Shown here: one piece after another, positions 9,713 through 19,160 of the stretch
How positions within the stretch are numbered: position 1 is the stretch's first letter
How the letters are laid out: each line of letters opens with the position of its first letter
DNA from: a virus
Length of the DNA: 59,680 nucleotides
IMG/VR virus record: IMGVR_UViG_3300044673_000126
Span: 1 to 59,680 of that record
Direction: 5' to 3' (one strand)
The notes under the pieces: model-generated
What the model was told of the DNA's origin: nothing
Database searches by the model: none
Seen by the model: the letters and a program-made list of their open reading frames with translations, nothing else
Translations under genes and position numbers: made by a program

Positions 9713-10003
9713 CTAGCGCGTCCTTGGCCAAAGCTGGCCACGCTTGGGGCGCCTACTCCCATCCCGCCAGAATAGAGTCATCTTCAGGTGAATGAACGCG
9801 TCGGTATAGATTCGCCTCGGAATAAGGATCGTGCGTGCCCTTAGCTGTGGTGCAGCGTGCCTGATTGGCTTCCAGTTGGGTGGCATCAGGCGCATGGCAG
9901 TCGCCGTGAGAGCCTTGACATCAACCCGCGTGGGTTGAACAACAGGCACTGCTCGCTGGTGAATCCCGGCAACGTAGGTGATGGCCTTCACAGGAGTTGG
10001 CAT
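9713..10003 (-). CDS. Basic hypothetical protein, 96 aa
   Basis: A 96-residue Arg/Pro/Thr-rich basic protein (C-terminus RRPKRGQLWPRTR). It starts 2 nt after the stop of the upstream tail gene and runs in the same direction, which argues it is real. No known domain is recognised. It may be a small structural protein of the tail. Confidence 0.55.
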   Translation of the reverse strand: MPTPVKAITYVAGIHQRAVPVVQPTRVDVKALTATAMRLMPPNWKPIRHAAPQLRARTILIPRRIYTDAFIHLKMTLFWRDGSRRPKRGQLWPRTR

Positions 10004-10004
10004 G

Positions 10005-11558
10005 CTACACCGGCTTCGCCGAGCCAGAGCAGACTGCGGATGAGTTGACCTTCAAGAACCACAGGACTGGATACACGGCGTCGTCCAGGAAGTGCCGTGC
10101 TTGCGCAGTGCCATTCTGACCTCGCGTCACCCCGGTGGCCGTGGTGCCAGAGGCTGCCGCGTAGGTGAACTGCTCTGTCCCGATGATGAAGTCGCCTCCA
10201 GTGGGTTCGAGCCCGACCACTGTGTCGAAGGTAACAGTGGAGTAGGTGGAGGTGTCGTCCATCACGGTCTGGAGCTTGATGCCAGAGACTCCGCTCGGGG
10301 TTGGTGCCAATGTAGTCATAGCTGCGGCCTCGTTCGGCTCCGACCCATACCACTTGTGGATGTCTGGCAGGTTAATGGCCGGGATGAATCGGATGGACTG
10401 CGAGTAGTAAGAGGAGCTTGACATGACCTTTGCCGGAACGGACATCGGTGCGGTTTTGAACTGGGCAACACCGAGGGTCGGCATCACCGGAATGGTGTTG
10501 ATGTCGTCGCGCTCAAGCAGCCCGGAAAAGGTGAGCGCATCGCCGTAGCAGTAGCCGACGCCGCTCTTGTAGGAAACCCCGCCGTCGCTGACACGCCGTG
10601 GGATCATCCCACCAGTGAACGAATGCGCATCACCGTAGGCCTCGCCAACGCTGTAGATGTAGGTTGCGTCGGTGTTGGGAACAGTTTGCGTCCCATAACT
10701 GGTTGGCAGAATCCACCAGTGGGTGGGACGGCCCTTCGCGGTCCCAGCGCCGTCGCTGAGATTGCCCACGATCAGCTCAATGGGTGTGCAGAGATCGCCC
10801 GCATTCTCCGGCATGACTGCCAGCGCTTCCGCGTGATCAACGTAGCTCGCGAAGATCTGCCCCGTCACGCCAGAAAGGCACTTGGTCCCGATGGTGAAGG
10901 AGCGCGACCACACGTCCATGTAGTAGACGAACCCATTGGTAAGGTCGGTGGTGATGCCGAACCCAAGGCTCACGTCCACCTTGGCGTAGCTGCTCCTGGC
11001 ACCAGACAGGACCGGTGCGTCAAGCGCTGCATAGGTTACGTTCGCGTTGCTGCTGATGGTGACAGCGGCAGTAACAGTCTTCTTCGTGGCGACCAGTGTG
11101 TTGGTGCCGTTATACCAGAAGCTCCATCCAGTGATCGTCGCGTCCACGCTGTCGCGAAGCGCGTAGTAGAGCGCTCGAAGATTGTCGTTGGCCGTGGCCC
11201 CAGCGCCACCGGTCGCGCCGGTCACCGTCACACCACCGATGGTTACAGCGTCCGCTACAGCACCACCATTCAACGCGGTGAGTTGGAAGCTCTGTGGGAG
11301 CGCGTCGGAGATGCACTCCTGGTAGCTGCCAATCTTGATCGTCACGTTGTCCGGGAAGTAAATCCTCGTCACCTCTCTGAACTTCGAGGTGCCGATGGTC
11401 TCGGTAGCCGGGGGGATCACGTCCGACCAGTTGCCGTCCGACTGCGCGAGAAGCTGCCAGCCGTTGGTCGTCAGATTCCCGACGAGGGCATTCTGCATCT
11501 GCAAGATGGAGTAGCCGAGTGGGATGCTGTCGAAATAGGGTGCGAGAAACTGGGACAT
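10005..11558 (-). CDS. Putative tail/adhesin structural protein, 517 aa
   Basis: A 517-residue protein rich in Thr, Ser, Gly, Ala and Val with long beta-strand-like stretches. A Gly/Thr-rich repeat-like section at about residues 100-125 is typical of tail fibres and Ig-like virion domains, and cysteines are few. The ATG at 11558 is well placed, and the gene follows the collagen-repeat fibre by 10 nt. A host-recognition or tail decoration role is inferred from composition and neighbours. Confidence 0.65.
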   Translation of the reverse strand: MSQFLAPYFDSIPLGYSILQMQNALVGNLTTNGWQLLAQSDGNWSDVIPPATETIGTSKFREVTRIYFPDNVTIKIGSYQECISDALPQSFQLTALNGGAVADAVTIGGVTVTGATGGAGATANDNLRALYYALRDSVDATITGWSFWYNGTNTLVATKKTVTAAVTISSNANVTYAALDAPVLSGARSSYAKVDVSLGFGITTDLTNGFVYYMDVWSRSFTIGTKCLSGVTGQIFASYVDHAEALAVMPENAGDLCTPIELIVGNLSDGAGTAKGRPTHWWILPTSYGTQTVPNTDATYIYSVGEAYGDAHSFTGGMIPRRVSDGGVSYKSGVGYCYGDALTFSGLLERDDINTIPVMPTLGVAQFKTAPMSVPAKVMSSSSYYSQSIRFIPAINLPDIHKWYGSEPNEAAAMTTLAPTPSGVSGIKLQTVMDDTSTYSTVTFDTVVGLEPTGGDFIIGTEQFTYAAASGTTATGVTRGQNGTAQARHFLDDAVYPVLWFLKVNSSAVCSGSAKPV

Positions 11559-11568
11559 GCTGGCTCTC

Positions 11569-13803
11569 CTAAGCAGGCAGGATTGGCTCTGGAATATTCC
11601 AGACCTTCAAGTTCCTGAACACAGCGGAGCTGTTACAGGAGAACATATTGAAGTAAAGCAGAGACGAGGAAATGGACGTGATGTCTGCCACACCAGCGTC
11701 TACACCATTGATGAAGAACCGACAGGTTCCGTTCCTGATCACAGCCCGGAGCTTGATCCAGGTATTAAGCGCGAAGGTGTAGGACGGATCGAAGAGCCAT
11801 GCCTGATCAATGCGAACAGCACCGATCCTCGTCCCGCCACTGATGTAGTGGATGATCGCTCCTAGCGCGCCGGAAGAAGTCGACGCCGAGTCTGTGATGG
11901 CAAACCCAGCTTGTGAGTTGTCATTGGGGGCTGCCGGGAGCTTTACCTCACACTCCATGACGAGCCCCTCGTTGCGATAAATGGACGCACTTCTACGCAG
12001 GAAATAATTCCCGGCGGTGTTGGTAGCCTGGGTCAGCTCGTTTGCGGATACAGACCAACTACCACTCGCAGAGGTCCACCCAGTGAGATCGGTAAAATTG
12101 GAAGAGAACAACGGGGCATAGCTGAGTCCCCCTGCGCCAGAGAACCCAATCCCATCTGATAGCTCTTGAATCTCCAACCAAGAGTTGGTGGAAAGGGTGA
12201 ACGTGCCGCCAGTGCTTGAACCAGCACGTAGCTCGAACGTGATCGGATCGAGACTGGTGGTGATCATCGTGTAATACGTGTCGGTGTTGGTGGGCCACGT
12301 AGCGTTGACTTCGTTCTCCACCGCAACGGTCAGCGCAGCGCTGGCACCGTCCTTGAATAGGGCAGAATGCCCGCCTGAATAACCACTGTTCAGCGTCCCC
12401 CTGACATGTCCGCGCACCGCAATGCGCGAGCCGATGACTGTCGGTGTGATCGTGATGCTTGCGACGCTCATGCCCTGTGTGATCGTCGGCGCGTCTGCGG
12501 TCACGGTGCTGGTGGTAGTGCCCCCTGAGGCCACAGCAGACTTGTATTGCAGGACTCCCGAAATGCTGCTGCCACCGCCAGAAGCTGCACCACCGATGTC
12601 TTCCCAGGCGGTTCCACTGCTGCGCTGGAGCTTCTGAAGGGTCTCATCGAAGTAGATGAATCCCTTGTTCCCGGCCGCCGCCGCAGGCTTAGAGGAGGTC
12701 GGCCCCTTCCCGTGCGGCCCAGTCCAATCAGACCATGCTGTGTCAAAGTCCGTGGCCGACTGCTTGATAAGGATCTGCGGCAGGACGCCCCCCACAGGCA
12801 CACCCGCGCCATCGGCTCCGTTTGTGCCGTTTGTGCCGTTTGTGCCGTTTGTGCCCGGTGGGCCCACCAGTGATACACCCGTGGGCCAGGCTCCGGCAGC
12901 TTTCGGGCCAAAGATGACCCACGTCGCGTGGTTGATGTAGTATTCACCGTCTCGGCCGTCACTAGCTACGGGGTCAACGACGCCGCCAAGCACGTTGAGC
13001 CCATCGAGCCCATCGAGCCCATCGAGCCCTGGTGCGCCTGGAGTCCCTGGAGTGCCGAGGATGGATACTCCGGCCGGCCACGTTCCGTTCGCCTTCGGCC
13101 CATAGAACATAAGGGCGACCTTGTCTAGGAACCCATCGCCATCACTGCCCTGCGCCGGAACGGGAGGGGCCGTGCCAATGATAAGCGTCTTCCCGGGCAG
13201 CCCCGTGTCGCCCTGCGGGCCGCTTGGAGAGACCTGCTCCTGTGGGAGAACCTTGAAGTCGAGGGAGATCGGGCCAGCGTAACCTGGTTCCATGTTGGTG
13301 ACAGCGATGTAGGCCGTCTTCCCAAGAGTCTCATCCTGATTGTTGAAGAACGGAACGGGGCTGAAGTCGATGGTCAGATAGTCGGGCCGGTATGTTGCGA
13401 CCTCCCCCATGATGCCCTGCCCCGGAATAGGGTCACGGATGTAGGGGCGGGACGCGTCCAGCGTCCGAGCCGCGGCTGAGGAATAGACCCTGATCCACGC
13501 CTCATGGTCGGAGCCGACACTGATCATGTCGCAGCTCTCGGTGAACTCCACCTCAAGGTATGCAGTCTCGTAGTAGCCAAGAACGCCCGTCCCAGCGATC
13601 ACGTGCTTGCGCCCCTTGGGGGCTACATAGAAGGTATTGACCTGGCGCCCCTGGTCTGGCGTGGCTAGGCCAGTGAACGGGGCACTACGCGCGGCCTCGT
13701 GCGTCGGCCCAGTGCCAGACTCGATGGCATCCCAGACCTTGGCAAAAGCCTGGCGTAGCGCTATGGGGTCGTTCGTGTGGGGGATTACCCGCTTGATAGC
13801 CAT
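11569..13803 (-). CDS. Tail fibre/spike with collagen-like repeats, about 744 aa
   Basis: The N-terminal ~180 residues look like a virion-binding domain. Next come three Gly-X-Y blocks (near residues 195-210, 255-275 and 312-332, including GLDGLDGLDGL and GTNGTNGTNGTNGADG), which form collagen-type triple helices in phage fibres. After a Gly-rich linker, the C-terminal half is beta-rich and ends in what looks like a concanavalin/LamG-type sandwich (about residues 570-740, motifs such as GTCRFFINGVDAG). A GTG three bases upstream (13806) is an alternative start. This is the best candidate for the receptor-binding protein. Confidence 0.8.
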   Translation of the reverse strand: MAIKRVIPHTNDPIALRQAFAKVWDAIESGTGPTHEAARSAPFTGLATPDQGRQVNTFYVAPKGRKHVIAGTGVLGYYETAYLEVEFTESCDMISVGSDHEAWIRVYSSAAARTLDASRPYIRDPIPGQGIMGEVATYRPDYLTIDFSPVPFFNNQDETLGKTAYIAVTNMEPGYAGPISLDFKVLPQEQVSPSGPQGDTGLPGKTLIIGTAPPVPAQGSDGDGFLDKVALMFYGPKANGTWPAGVSILGTPGTPGAPGLDGLDGLDGLNVLGGVVDPVASDGRDGEYYINHATWVIFGPKAAGAWPTGVSLVGPPGTNGTNGTNGTNGADGAGVPVGGVLPQILIKQSATDFDTAWSDWTGPHGKGPTSSKPAAAAGNKGFIYFDETLQKLQRSSGTAWEDIGGAASGGGSSISGVLQYKSAVASGGTTTSTVTADAPTITQGMSVASITITPTVIGSRIAVRGHVRGTLNSGYSGGHSALFKDGASAALTVAVENEVNATWPTNTDTYYTMITTSLDPITFELRAGSSTGGTFTLSTNSWLEIQELSDGIGFSGAGGLSYAPLFSSNFTDLTGWTSASGSWSVSANELTQATNTAGNYFLRRSASIYRNEGLVMECEVKLPAAPNDNSQAGFAITDSASTSSGALGAIIHYISGGTRIGAVRIDQAWLFDPSYTFALNTWIKLRAVIRNGTCRFFINGVDAGVADITSISSSLLYFNMFSCNSSAVFRNLKVWNIPEPILPA
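12821..12856. repeat. 9-nt tandem repeat coding GTN collagen units
   Basis: Four near-perfect copies of tttgtgccg on the plus strand encode GTN units of the fibre on the minus strand. Nearly identical DNA copies, rather than only amino-acid repeats, suggest copy number changes by slippage. Confidence 0.9.
12994..13029. repeat. 9-nt tandem repeat coding GLD collagen units
   Basis: Four near-identical copies of a 9-nt unit (gagcccatc on the plus strand) encode GLD repeats of the fibre's second collagen-like block. As at 12821-12856, the DNA is more alike than the protein requires. Confidence 0.9.
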
Positions 13804-13806
13804 CAC

Positions 13807-16530
13807 CTACACCCACGCTTCGCCGGCACCGCTCACGAGGAATACCGCGTCCTCCTTCTCGGTGACAAAGACAGACTTTGGCTTCAAGCCAAGGGTGGTG
13901 ATAGGCATCCCCTCCGAGTAAGTGTCAACACAGATCATCGTGTGACACTCGTAGTTGTTGTGCATGACGCTCGGCAGGCCGAGACCACCATCATTCTGGA
14001 ATCCGCCATTCTGGTCGGCCCAATACATATAATAGCGTCCACCGACATAGAATGACCCGATCTCGGGGATAACAGAAGAGGATGGTTCCGTGCTGTCGAT
14101 ATCAATCGGGTCATGTTCAAGCGGCGGGAGAGGCTGATCCGCTGCGACCATGCTTCGGTAGAGGTAGGAGTGCCGGCTCAGAAGGAAGTAGTAGGGCTTC
14201 CTCGTAAGCTCCTGGTCTCCAGTGAATCGGCTTGTCCCGAGCAGCGTCTTAGGGAAGATCCGCAACTCCGTCACGCACTCAGCGCGCCCACCCTGGTAGA
14301 GCATGAGGCCGCGCTTCGATAGGTAGAAGACCCCAACAGAGGTGGCCTGGACGCTGCCCGGGGCAATACACCCATCCACCGCCTCGGTTCCGGCGATGGA
14401 CATGGTGGAGGCCGTATTACCGACCAGCATGTAGAGGGCATCCTCGCACAGGACTAGGACGCCCTGCTCCCAGCTCCTGATGGCAAGGGGCTCATACTTG
14501 AACTCCTGGGAATACTGCTCTGGCCACGCATCCGGGACACCGTTGGGCGTCCATCGCACAGAGTTGCCAATGATGCCGAACTTCATGTCGTAGTGCGAGA
14601 TGATCTCTCGCATCCCAACAGGTGGGGCATCATAGAGAACCTCTATCCCATTGTCCGTGTAGTTCGAGCTAATGGCATCAGAGAGCAGGATGTTCGCGCG
14701 CGCATCAACGAAGGTGGTTTCCCAAAGCGGGACATCCTTGACCTTCAAGAACTCGCCTGTGTCGCCGATACGATATAGTCTCCTGGCATAGATGTAGTCG
14801 TTGTTCGGGATGTATTTGATCTGGTTGACACCAAGCGTGGAGGAGAAGGTGGCTTGGCACGGCTCGTCGACGATAATCTGGCCGGTCGTCTGCATGGATG
14901 TTCCCACCCGCGCACGGAACCAACCGTTGAGCGCTGTCGCCGAAGGGGGACTCCCGGCGTCCGGCGCCAGGGCCAGGAAGACCGCGTCACCGTCATGGGG
15001 GAATGTGGCGTATGTCCCGCTTGGGATGGTTACCATGGACTTCAGCGCGCCCACGGTCGTCCCGTAGCCGAAGTTTGGCTGAGACCGGTCGAATGTCGCG
15101 CCACTGATATAGAACTTCTTCCGGTCGATTGGGTCCACGACGATAGAAAAGACCTGGGGATAGATTGCCCCAACACCACTGAACGACACCCTCTGGCCGG
15201 TGTAGAAGCAATGCTCGTTGACCGTGGTGAAGATGACATCCGAGTTATTGCTCGCGAGCTGGACGGTCGCAAGAGTCTCGGAGACGAACCGCTCAAGATG
15301 CCCTCCGGGGGCAACCACGGACACGGAAGCGTCCTCGAACCAGATCCTGGATGTGTTAATCCAGTCTGCCCCGGAAGCCAGACGCTCGTGTGGTAGGTCG
15401 CTGTCATCCACCAGCTTGATCTGGAAGGCCTTGTCTGCGATTGCTACTGTGTCAGGGAAGCGGACAAAATCCCCGCTCAGGAGCCCAAATCGCATGGGCT
15501 GGCCGGCGTCGTCCTTTGCCAAGTCCATATACCACATGGCAAGGACAGTATCATAAGCGACGGCCGCGATGGAGAATCGGACCATATTCTTTGTGTCGTT
15601 ATTTACCGGAGTAACAACAGCCACACCGGTTGGTGTTACCACCTGATCCGAGTCAAGGAACCCATCCACCGTTCCGGAGAAGAGGACAGAGCGGGCCGTC
15701 CCTGCGTTCACGGTCTTACTGATCGGGGATGGGCCGCTCTCGTCCTCCATGCCCCGGACGTTGCGGACGAATGTATAGCAATACTGGAGGTCATAGGGGA
15801 TGTCATAAAGTGAGGCCATCTCACCAATCGCGCCCGTGGCGGAACCATCGTCAAGATAGTAGACCTGGCCCGGGGGCACAGTCGCGATGCGCCGCTCCTT
15901 GTCATCATCACCAGCGAAGATCACGATAGACCGCGCGACCTGGTCCTCCAGCATCGTCCTATTCCAGGTGAGCCGGAAGGAAACCTTGTCACCGACAGCC
16001 TTGACGCTGATCTTGGTGGTCGGAGGCGTCACCCCCTCGTCCGTGCCGATGGCGATGCGGTAGGACCGGACGGTGTCTTTGGCGATGTTCCCGCCAGCCT
16101 CTTCCTTAACCACGAAGTTGTTGATGCCAAGCACCGTGGCCTTACTTAGCGATGGTGGGACCGCTGGTCGGCGCAACCCCAGGAGCGCTGGGGCCCCATT
16201 CACGATCTTCATTGGCGCCGCGCCGTATTCCGTGTAGAAGATGCGGGACGAGCTACCGATTGTCTCGGTCGTATAGGAGCGCTTATTGGCTGACAAGATA
16301 ATAAGACCGCCATATGCGAATATATAATTAGCCTCGCCCCCAAGGCAGGACAGGTGGTTAATCCTCCCAGCGATGGGCGGGTCCATCATGGGCATAAGCC
16401 CCGGCATAGTCCGCATAGACCCCGACCGGATGTCGATGTTATCCATGGCCGTGACAAAGCCGGGATCAATCAGGGCCTTATCGACCACCTGGTTGATCCC
16501 CTTGGCGAAGGAGACGAGATACTCCTTCAT
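13807..16530 (-). CDS. Large tail nozzle/hub-like protein, 907 aa
   Basis: A 907-residue protein whose ATG at 16530 overlaps the previous stop (ATGA). The N-terminus (FAKGINQVVDKALIDPGF, then DNIDIRSGSMRTMPGL) and the section around residues 670-760 (VPDAWPEQYSQEF, GVLVLCEDALYMLVGN, GVFYLSKRGLMLYQGG) are typical of large beta-propeller podophage tail proteins that form the nozzle below the adaptor. Comparable proteins are T7 gp12 and P22 gp10-type tail proteins. The size and its place between adaptor-like proteins and the fibre agree. The exact family is not proven from sequence alone. Confidence 0.75.
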   Translation of the reverse strand: MKEYLVSFAKGINQVVDKALIDPGFVTAMDNIDIRSGSMRTMPGLMPMMDPPIAGRINHLSCLGGEANYIFAYGGLIILSANKRSYTTETIGSSSRIFYTEYGAAPMKIVNGAPALLGLRRPAVPPSLSKATVLGINNFVVKEEAGGNIAKDTVRSYRIAIGTDEGVTPPTTKISVKAVGDKVSFRLTWNRTMLEDQVARSIVIFAGDDDKERRIATVPPGQVYYLDDGSATGAIGEMASLYDIPYDLQYCYTFVRNVRGMEDESGPSPISKTVNAGTARSVLFSGTVDGFLDSDQVVTPTGVAVVTPVNNDTKNMVRFSIAAVAYDTVLAMWYMDLAKDDAGQPMRFGLLSGDFVRFPDTVAIADKAFQIKLVDDSDLPHERLASGADWINTSRIWFEDASVSVVAPGGHLERFVSETLATVQLASNNSDVIFTTVNEHCFYTGQRVSFSGVGAIYPQVFSIVVDPIDRKKFYISGATFDRSQPNFGYGTTVGALKSMVTIPSGTYATFPHDGDAVFLALAPDAGSPPSATALNGWFRARVGTSMQTTGQIIVDEPCQATFSSTLGVNQIKYIPNNDYIYARRLYRIGDTGEFLKVKDVPLWETTFVDARANILLSDAISSNYTDNGIEVLYDAPPVGMREIISHYDMKFGIIGNSVRWTPNGVPDAWPEQYSQEFKYEPLAIRSWEQGVLVLCEDALYMLVGNTASTMSIAGTEAVDGCIAPGSVQATSVGVFYLSKRGLMLYQGGRAECVTELRIFPKTLLGTSRFTGDQELTRKPYYFLLSRHSYLYRSMVAADQPLPPLEHDPIDIDSTEPSSSVIPEIGSFYVGGRYYMYWADQNGGFQNDGGLGLPSVMHNNYECHTMICVDTYSEGMPITTLGLKPKSVFVTEKEDAVFLVSGAGEAWV

Positions 16531-17210
16531 CGTGCGGCAATCACGAGGTAGCGGATGGTGACCGGATAATCATGGACCATGTTGGACGCGAAGATGTTCC
16601 ACTTCATGTCCGTGTCATTCACGAGTGAGATATTCAGCGTGAAGTAGGAGCTGCCGATGCCTTCGGCCCGGTCCTCGTGCTCGAACTTCAGGGGCCATAC
16701 CCCATGGAAGAGCACCTCGGAGCGGAGTGCGGTCTCACCCGACCCGCCATCATACTGAGGAAGCGGCACTGTGAAGTCGAAGGAACCGGCTGTGCAGACC
16801 TGGATGCCCCCCCGGATGGCCACAGAGTTCTTGATGCCCCCCATCGTGGAGAGCCCCGACAAGGCCTCAGATGTCACAGACCCCAGCCTGTTCATGAGGT
16901 CGCGCCTCAGGTTGGCAAGGTCGCTCATGGTCGCCAGCTTGATCCCAAGCGCCTTGGGCGATCCAGAGAAGTCTGGGCCAGCGATGGGAGCGAACTCGGT
17001 CACACCCGGGAGGGGGCCGGTCATGGTCCGACCTCCGGCCGGGACGAGCCCCAGGTTGACACTCTCGGAGGTCCCAACCTCAACCCACGCGGTGTTCGCA
17101 AGGTTGCGGATCTTCTTCACACCGGTGGCAGTGTTATACCACTCATACCCACCGGTGGGCGGGGCACCCGGGTCTGTATCCTGGAAATAGCACGAGCCGA
17201 CGAGAGCCAT
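16527..17210 (-). CDS. Putative tail/fibre-associated protein, 227 aa
   Basis: A 227-residue protein. The N-terminal 45 residues (YFQDTDPGAPPTGGYEWYNTATG) and the TMTGPLPGVTEFAPIAG motif near residue 63 resemble head-binding and shaft segments of phage tail fibres. The C-terminal half is beta-rich. It begins 4 nt after the stop of the adaptor-like gene and overlaps the nozzle gene. A short fibre or a connector protein are both possible. Confidence 0.6.
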   Translation of the reverse strand: MALVGSCYFQDTDPGAPPTGGYEWYNTATGVKKIRNLANTAWVEVGTSESVNLGLVPAGGRTMTGPLPGVTEFAPIAGPDFSGSPKALGIKLATMSDLANLRRDLMNRLGSVTSEALSGLSTMGGIKNSVAIRGGIQVCTAGSFDFTVPLPQYDGGSGETALRSEVLFHGVWPLKFEHEDRAEGIGSSYFTLNISLVNDTDMKWNIFASNMVHDYPVTIRYLVIAAR

Positions 17211-17213
17211 AGG

Positions 17214-17825
17214 TCACCGATCCACTTCTGTCGCAGCGACCGGGGCGGGCCCGGCGCCGATGAGCGCGTTGAACTGCTCCATGAACTTGTCTGCCTTCGC
17301 GATGTCCTCCATGGTTCCGGCCTGGTTCAGCAGGAAGGCCGCCGCTGCGTAGCGGAGGTGCTGATGGAAGTGGGCCGGGATACGGGCGTCTGGGGAATCG
17401 GTCGGAGCCACCATAGGGGTCGGGCGTTCGATGTATCCCACGATGGCGCTTCCAGCCGCTGGCAAACGATTGAGCCGAAGGGTGTTGCCAGAAAAATCCA
17501 TCCAGGTCGACGGCGTCCCCGCGAGCGTTCGCCAGCCAGCATTTTTGCTGTCCTCAAACTCAAGCGTCGACTTCTGCAATAGCTTCATGGCTGCCCCGTT
17601 CTTCCAGAATACACGAACCATGCCGATGATTGACGCGGGGAGCGCCACGGCACCGGCTACGATGGGGATATCCGTTTCCTTGTAGGTGCAACCACTGCGC
17701 TTGGCGATCTCGTCACACGCGAAGGTGATTGCGCGTGTTACATGGCTGGGATCATATTGAGAACTGTTGAGTCCGTTGTCCCTCAGCAGTCTCGCAAGCT
17801 GGCCTCGGAGCGCGGTCAGGTCCAT
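17214..17825 (-). CDS. Head-tail adaptor-like protein, 203 aa
   Basis: A 203-residue protein with a helical N-terminus (MDLTALRGQLARLLRDNGLN), a central strand-rich insertion (DIPIVAGAVALPASIIGMVRV) and a helical C-terminus (HFHQHLRYAAAAFLLNQAG). This helix-sheet-helix layout is characteristic of podophage adaptor proteins that dock on the portal. It lies between two other small connector-type genes, spaced 2 nt from its upstream neighbour. Assigned by pattern, not by a named family. Confidence 0.65.
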   Translation of the reverse strand: MDLTALRGQLARLLRDNGLNSSQYDPSHVTRAITFACDEIAKRSGCTYKETDIPIVAGAVALPASIIGMVRVFWKNGAAMKLLQKSTLEFEDSKNAGWRTLAGTPSTWMDFSGNTLRLNRLPAAGSAIVGYIERPTPMVAPTDSPDARIPAHFHQHLRYAAAAFLLNQAGTMEDIAKADKFMEQFNALIGAGPAPVAATEVDR

Positions 17826-17827
17826 GG

Positions 17828-18055
17828 CTACACCGCCCAGACACGGACAGGCTTCACAAGGTCATCAGGCAGCACCACAATCCCGTCTACCACCGGGATA
17901 GGATCAGATTCAACATAGGTGACGCCAAGCCGACGGGCCAGCTCTTCCTGGGCCCAGGCAACTGCGTCGGCAAGCGACTCTGGCGGGATGACGAGACTGG
18001 GCGAGATGTCGCCAATCAGCGCCGTGGTGTCATCCATGATCTCCTGCTTGTTCAT
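17828..18055 (-). CDS. Small connector-type protein, 75 aa
   Basis: The ATG at 18055 overlaps the stop of the gene above (ATGA). The 75-residue product begins with an acidic helix (MNKQEIMDDTTALIGDI), has a helix AVAWAQEELARRLGVTYVE and ends with strands (GIVVLPDDLVKPVRVWAV). It resembles the N-terminal half of the 203-aa adaptor-like protein next door, suggesting duplication or a split adaptor. Role inferred. Confidence 0.6.
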   Translation of the reverse strand: MNKQEIMDDTTALIGDISPSLVIPPESLADAVAWAQEELARRLGVTYVESDPIPVVDGIVVLPDDLVKPVRVWAV

Positions 18056-18729
18056 ACCATCCACCCAAACCCACCGCGGTTGATAGTTCTGACGCGCGCA
18101 GAGTATGGCGAGTCGATATGCATGGTGGGGGTCCCGCTGGTTCCAAGCGCGACAGACCCCTGATAGTTGGACAGCTCGACAACCCAACGGCGCGCGCGGA
18201 TGGGGATAAGGGATGCATTGAAGCCGGCCCCAGGGATCATCGACAACTCATACAGGGCGCCAGCTACGATGACCGTCTCCGCCTGGATAGGCAGATCCAC
18301 GATCTCGGCTGTGATCGCGGGGGTCACGTAGACCTCTACCGTAAGTGTCTGGATGGCATCAGGAGCGGGGTCGACGACTAAGACGCCGAACCGATCCATC
18401 CAGCGCACTGGGCTGCCAACGTCCAGTGTATTGCCACGCCGGTTACCAGACTCGTGGATGTTCGCCTCACGGAGAGGGCTCCCATCGGCTCGATGCACAG
18501 CCGCGATGCGGACAACCTCTTCAGCCACATCCTCATCCATGGCAGGAAGCGTGATGGTGTAGGCCGCCTGCCCGATCACCGTCGGGACATTCACGGACTG
18601 GATCTTCAACAGAGCGAGGCTGCCGATCTTTCGAGCGGCAGCCTGTAAAGCGTAGAGGTGCTCCCCACCCGACAGGTCAGTTCGATGGTGCTTAACCTGA
18701 GCCAGAAGATTGCTTAGGGTAATCGCCAT
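18052..18729 (-). CDS. Adaptor/tail-completion-like protein, 225 aa
   Basis: A 225-residue protein with a helical start (MAITLSNLLAQVKHHRTDL, HLYALQAAARKIG), a beta-rich middle and a helical segment near residues 150-185. Layout and position (third gene after the capsid protein) fit an adaptor or connector protein. I find no motif that names it. Start ATG at 18729. Confidence 0.6.
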   Translation of the reverse strand: MAITLSNLLAQVKHHRTDLSGGEHLYALQAAARKIGSLALLKIQSVNVPTVIGQAAYTITLPAMDEDVAEEVVRIAAVHRADGSPLREANIHESGNRRGNTLDVGSPVRWMDRFGVLVVDPAPDAIQTLTVEVYVTPAITAEIVDLPIQAETVIVAGALYELSMIPGAGFNASLIPIRARRWVVELSNYQGSVALGTSGTPTMHIDSPYSARVRTINRGGFGWMV

Positions 18730-18749
18730 CAGGCCTCCACATGATGAGT

Positions 18750-19109
18750 CTAGCCCTTGGCGCCCTGTGCAGCAAGGATGGCGTTGACACAGGCTTCCCT
18801 GTTCGGGAGGCCCACGAGGTTATACTGCTCAAGCAGCCGGTTGAATTTCGGGATGCTCATGCGTTCGAGCTGGGCCCGGGAGAAGTTGCCGCGGTTGTCG
18901 GCGGTGTTGTTCTCGGGGACGTCGGCGAACTCGACGTCGAAGATCTCGCGGTGTGCGTTGGCAAAAGAGAGCAGGAGCTCCCACTTGCCCGGGGTGACCA
19001 CATCCGATGGGGTCGTCGCCTCGTAGTCGGAGGCGGACTCAACAGTGCCATTGATCCGGCTGATGAGCCGGGTCACGGTGCGGCCGTCGAAGAACTCGTT
19101 AAGGGACAT
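18750..19109 (-). CDS. Small capsid-proximal protein, 119 aa
   Basis: A 119-residue protein directly downstream of the major capsid gene, separated from it by a strong hairpin. It ends with a helical, SAP- or Rho-N-like stretch (LNREACVNAILAAQGAKG type). Likely a head completion, decoration or connector protein by position only. It contains no Cys before the C-terminal region and no membrane span. Confidence 0.6.
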   Translation of the reverse strand: MSLNEFFDGRTVTRLISRINGTVESASDYEATTPSDVVTPGKWELLLSFANAHREIFDVEFADVPENNTADNRGNFSRAQLERMSIPKFNRLLEQYNLVGLPNREACVNAILAAQGAKG

Positions 19110-19126
19110 GTTGTCTCCAAAGAAGT

Positions 19127-19151
19127 GGGGGAGGGGTCAGCCCCCTCCCCC
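19127..19151 (-). terminator. Strong hairpin after capsid gene (attenuator-like)
   Basis: GGGGGAGGGG at 19127-19136 pairs with CCCCTCCCCC, a 10-bp GC stem with a short loop. Read on the minus strand it lies just 3' of the capsid stop codon. There is no clear T-run, so partial attenuation or mRNA 3'-end protection is more likely than full termination. Such hairpins commonly follow phage capsid genes. Confidence 0.6.
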
Positions 19152-19160
19152 TTGGTTGAC

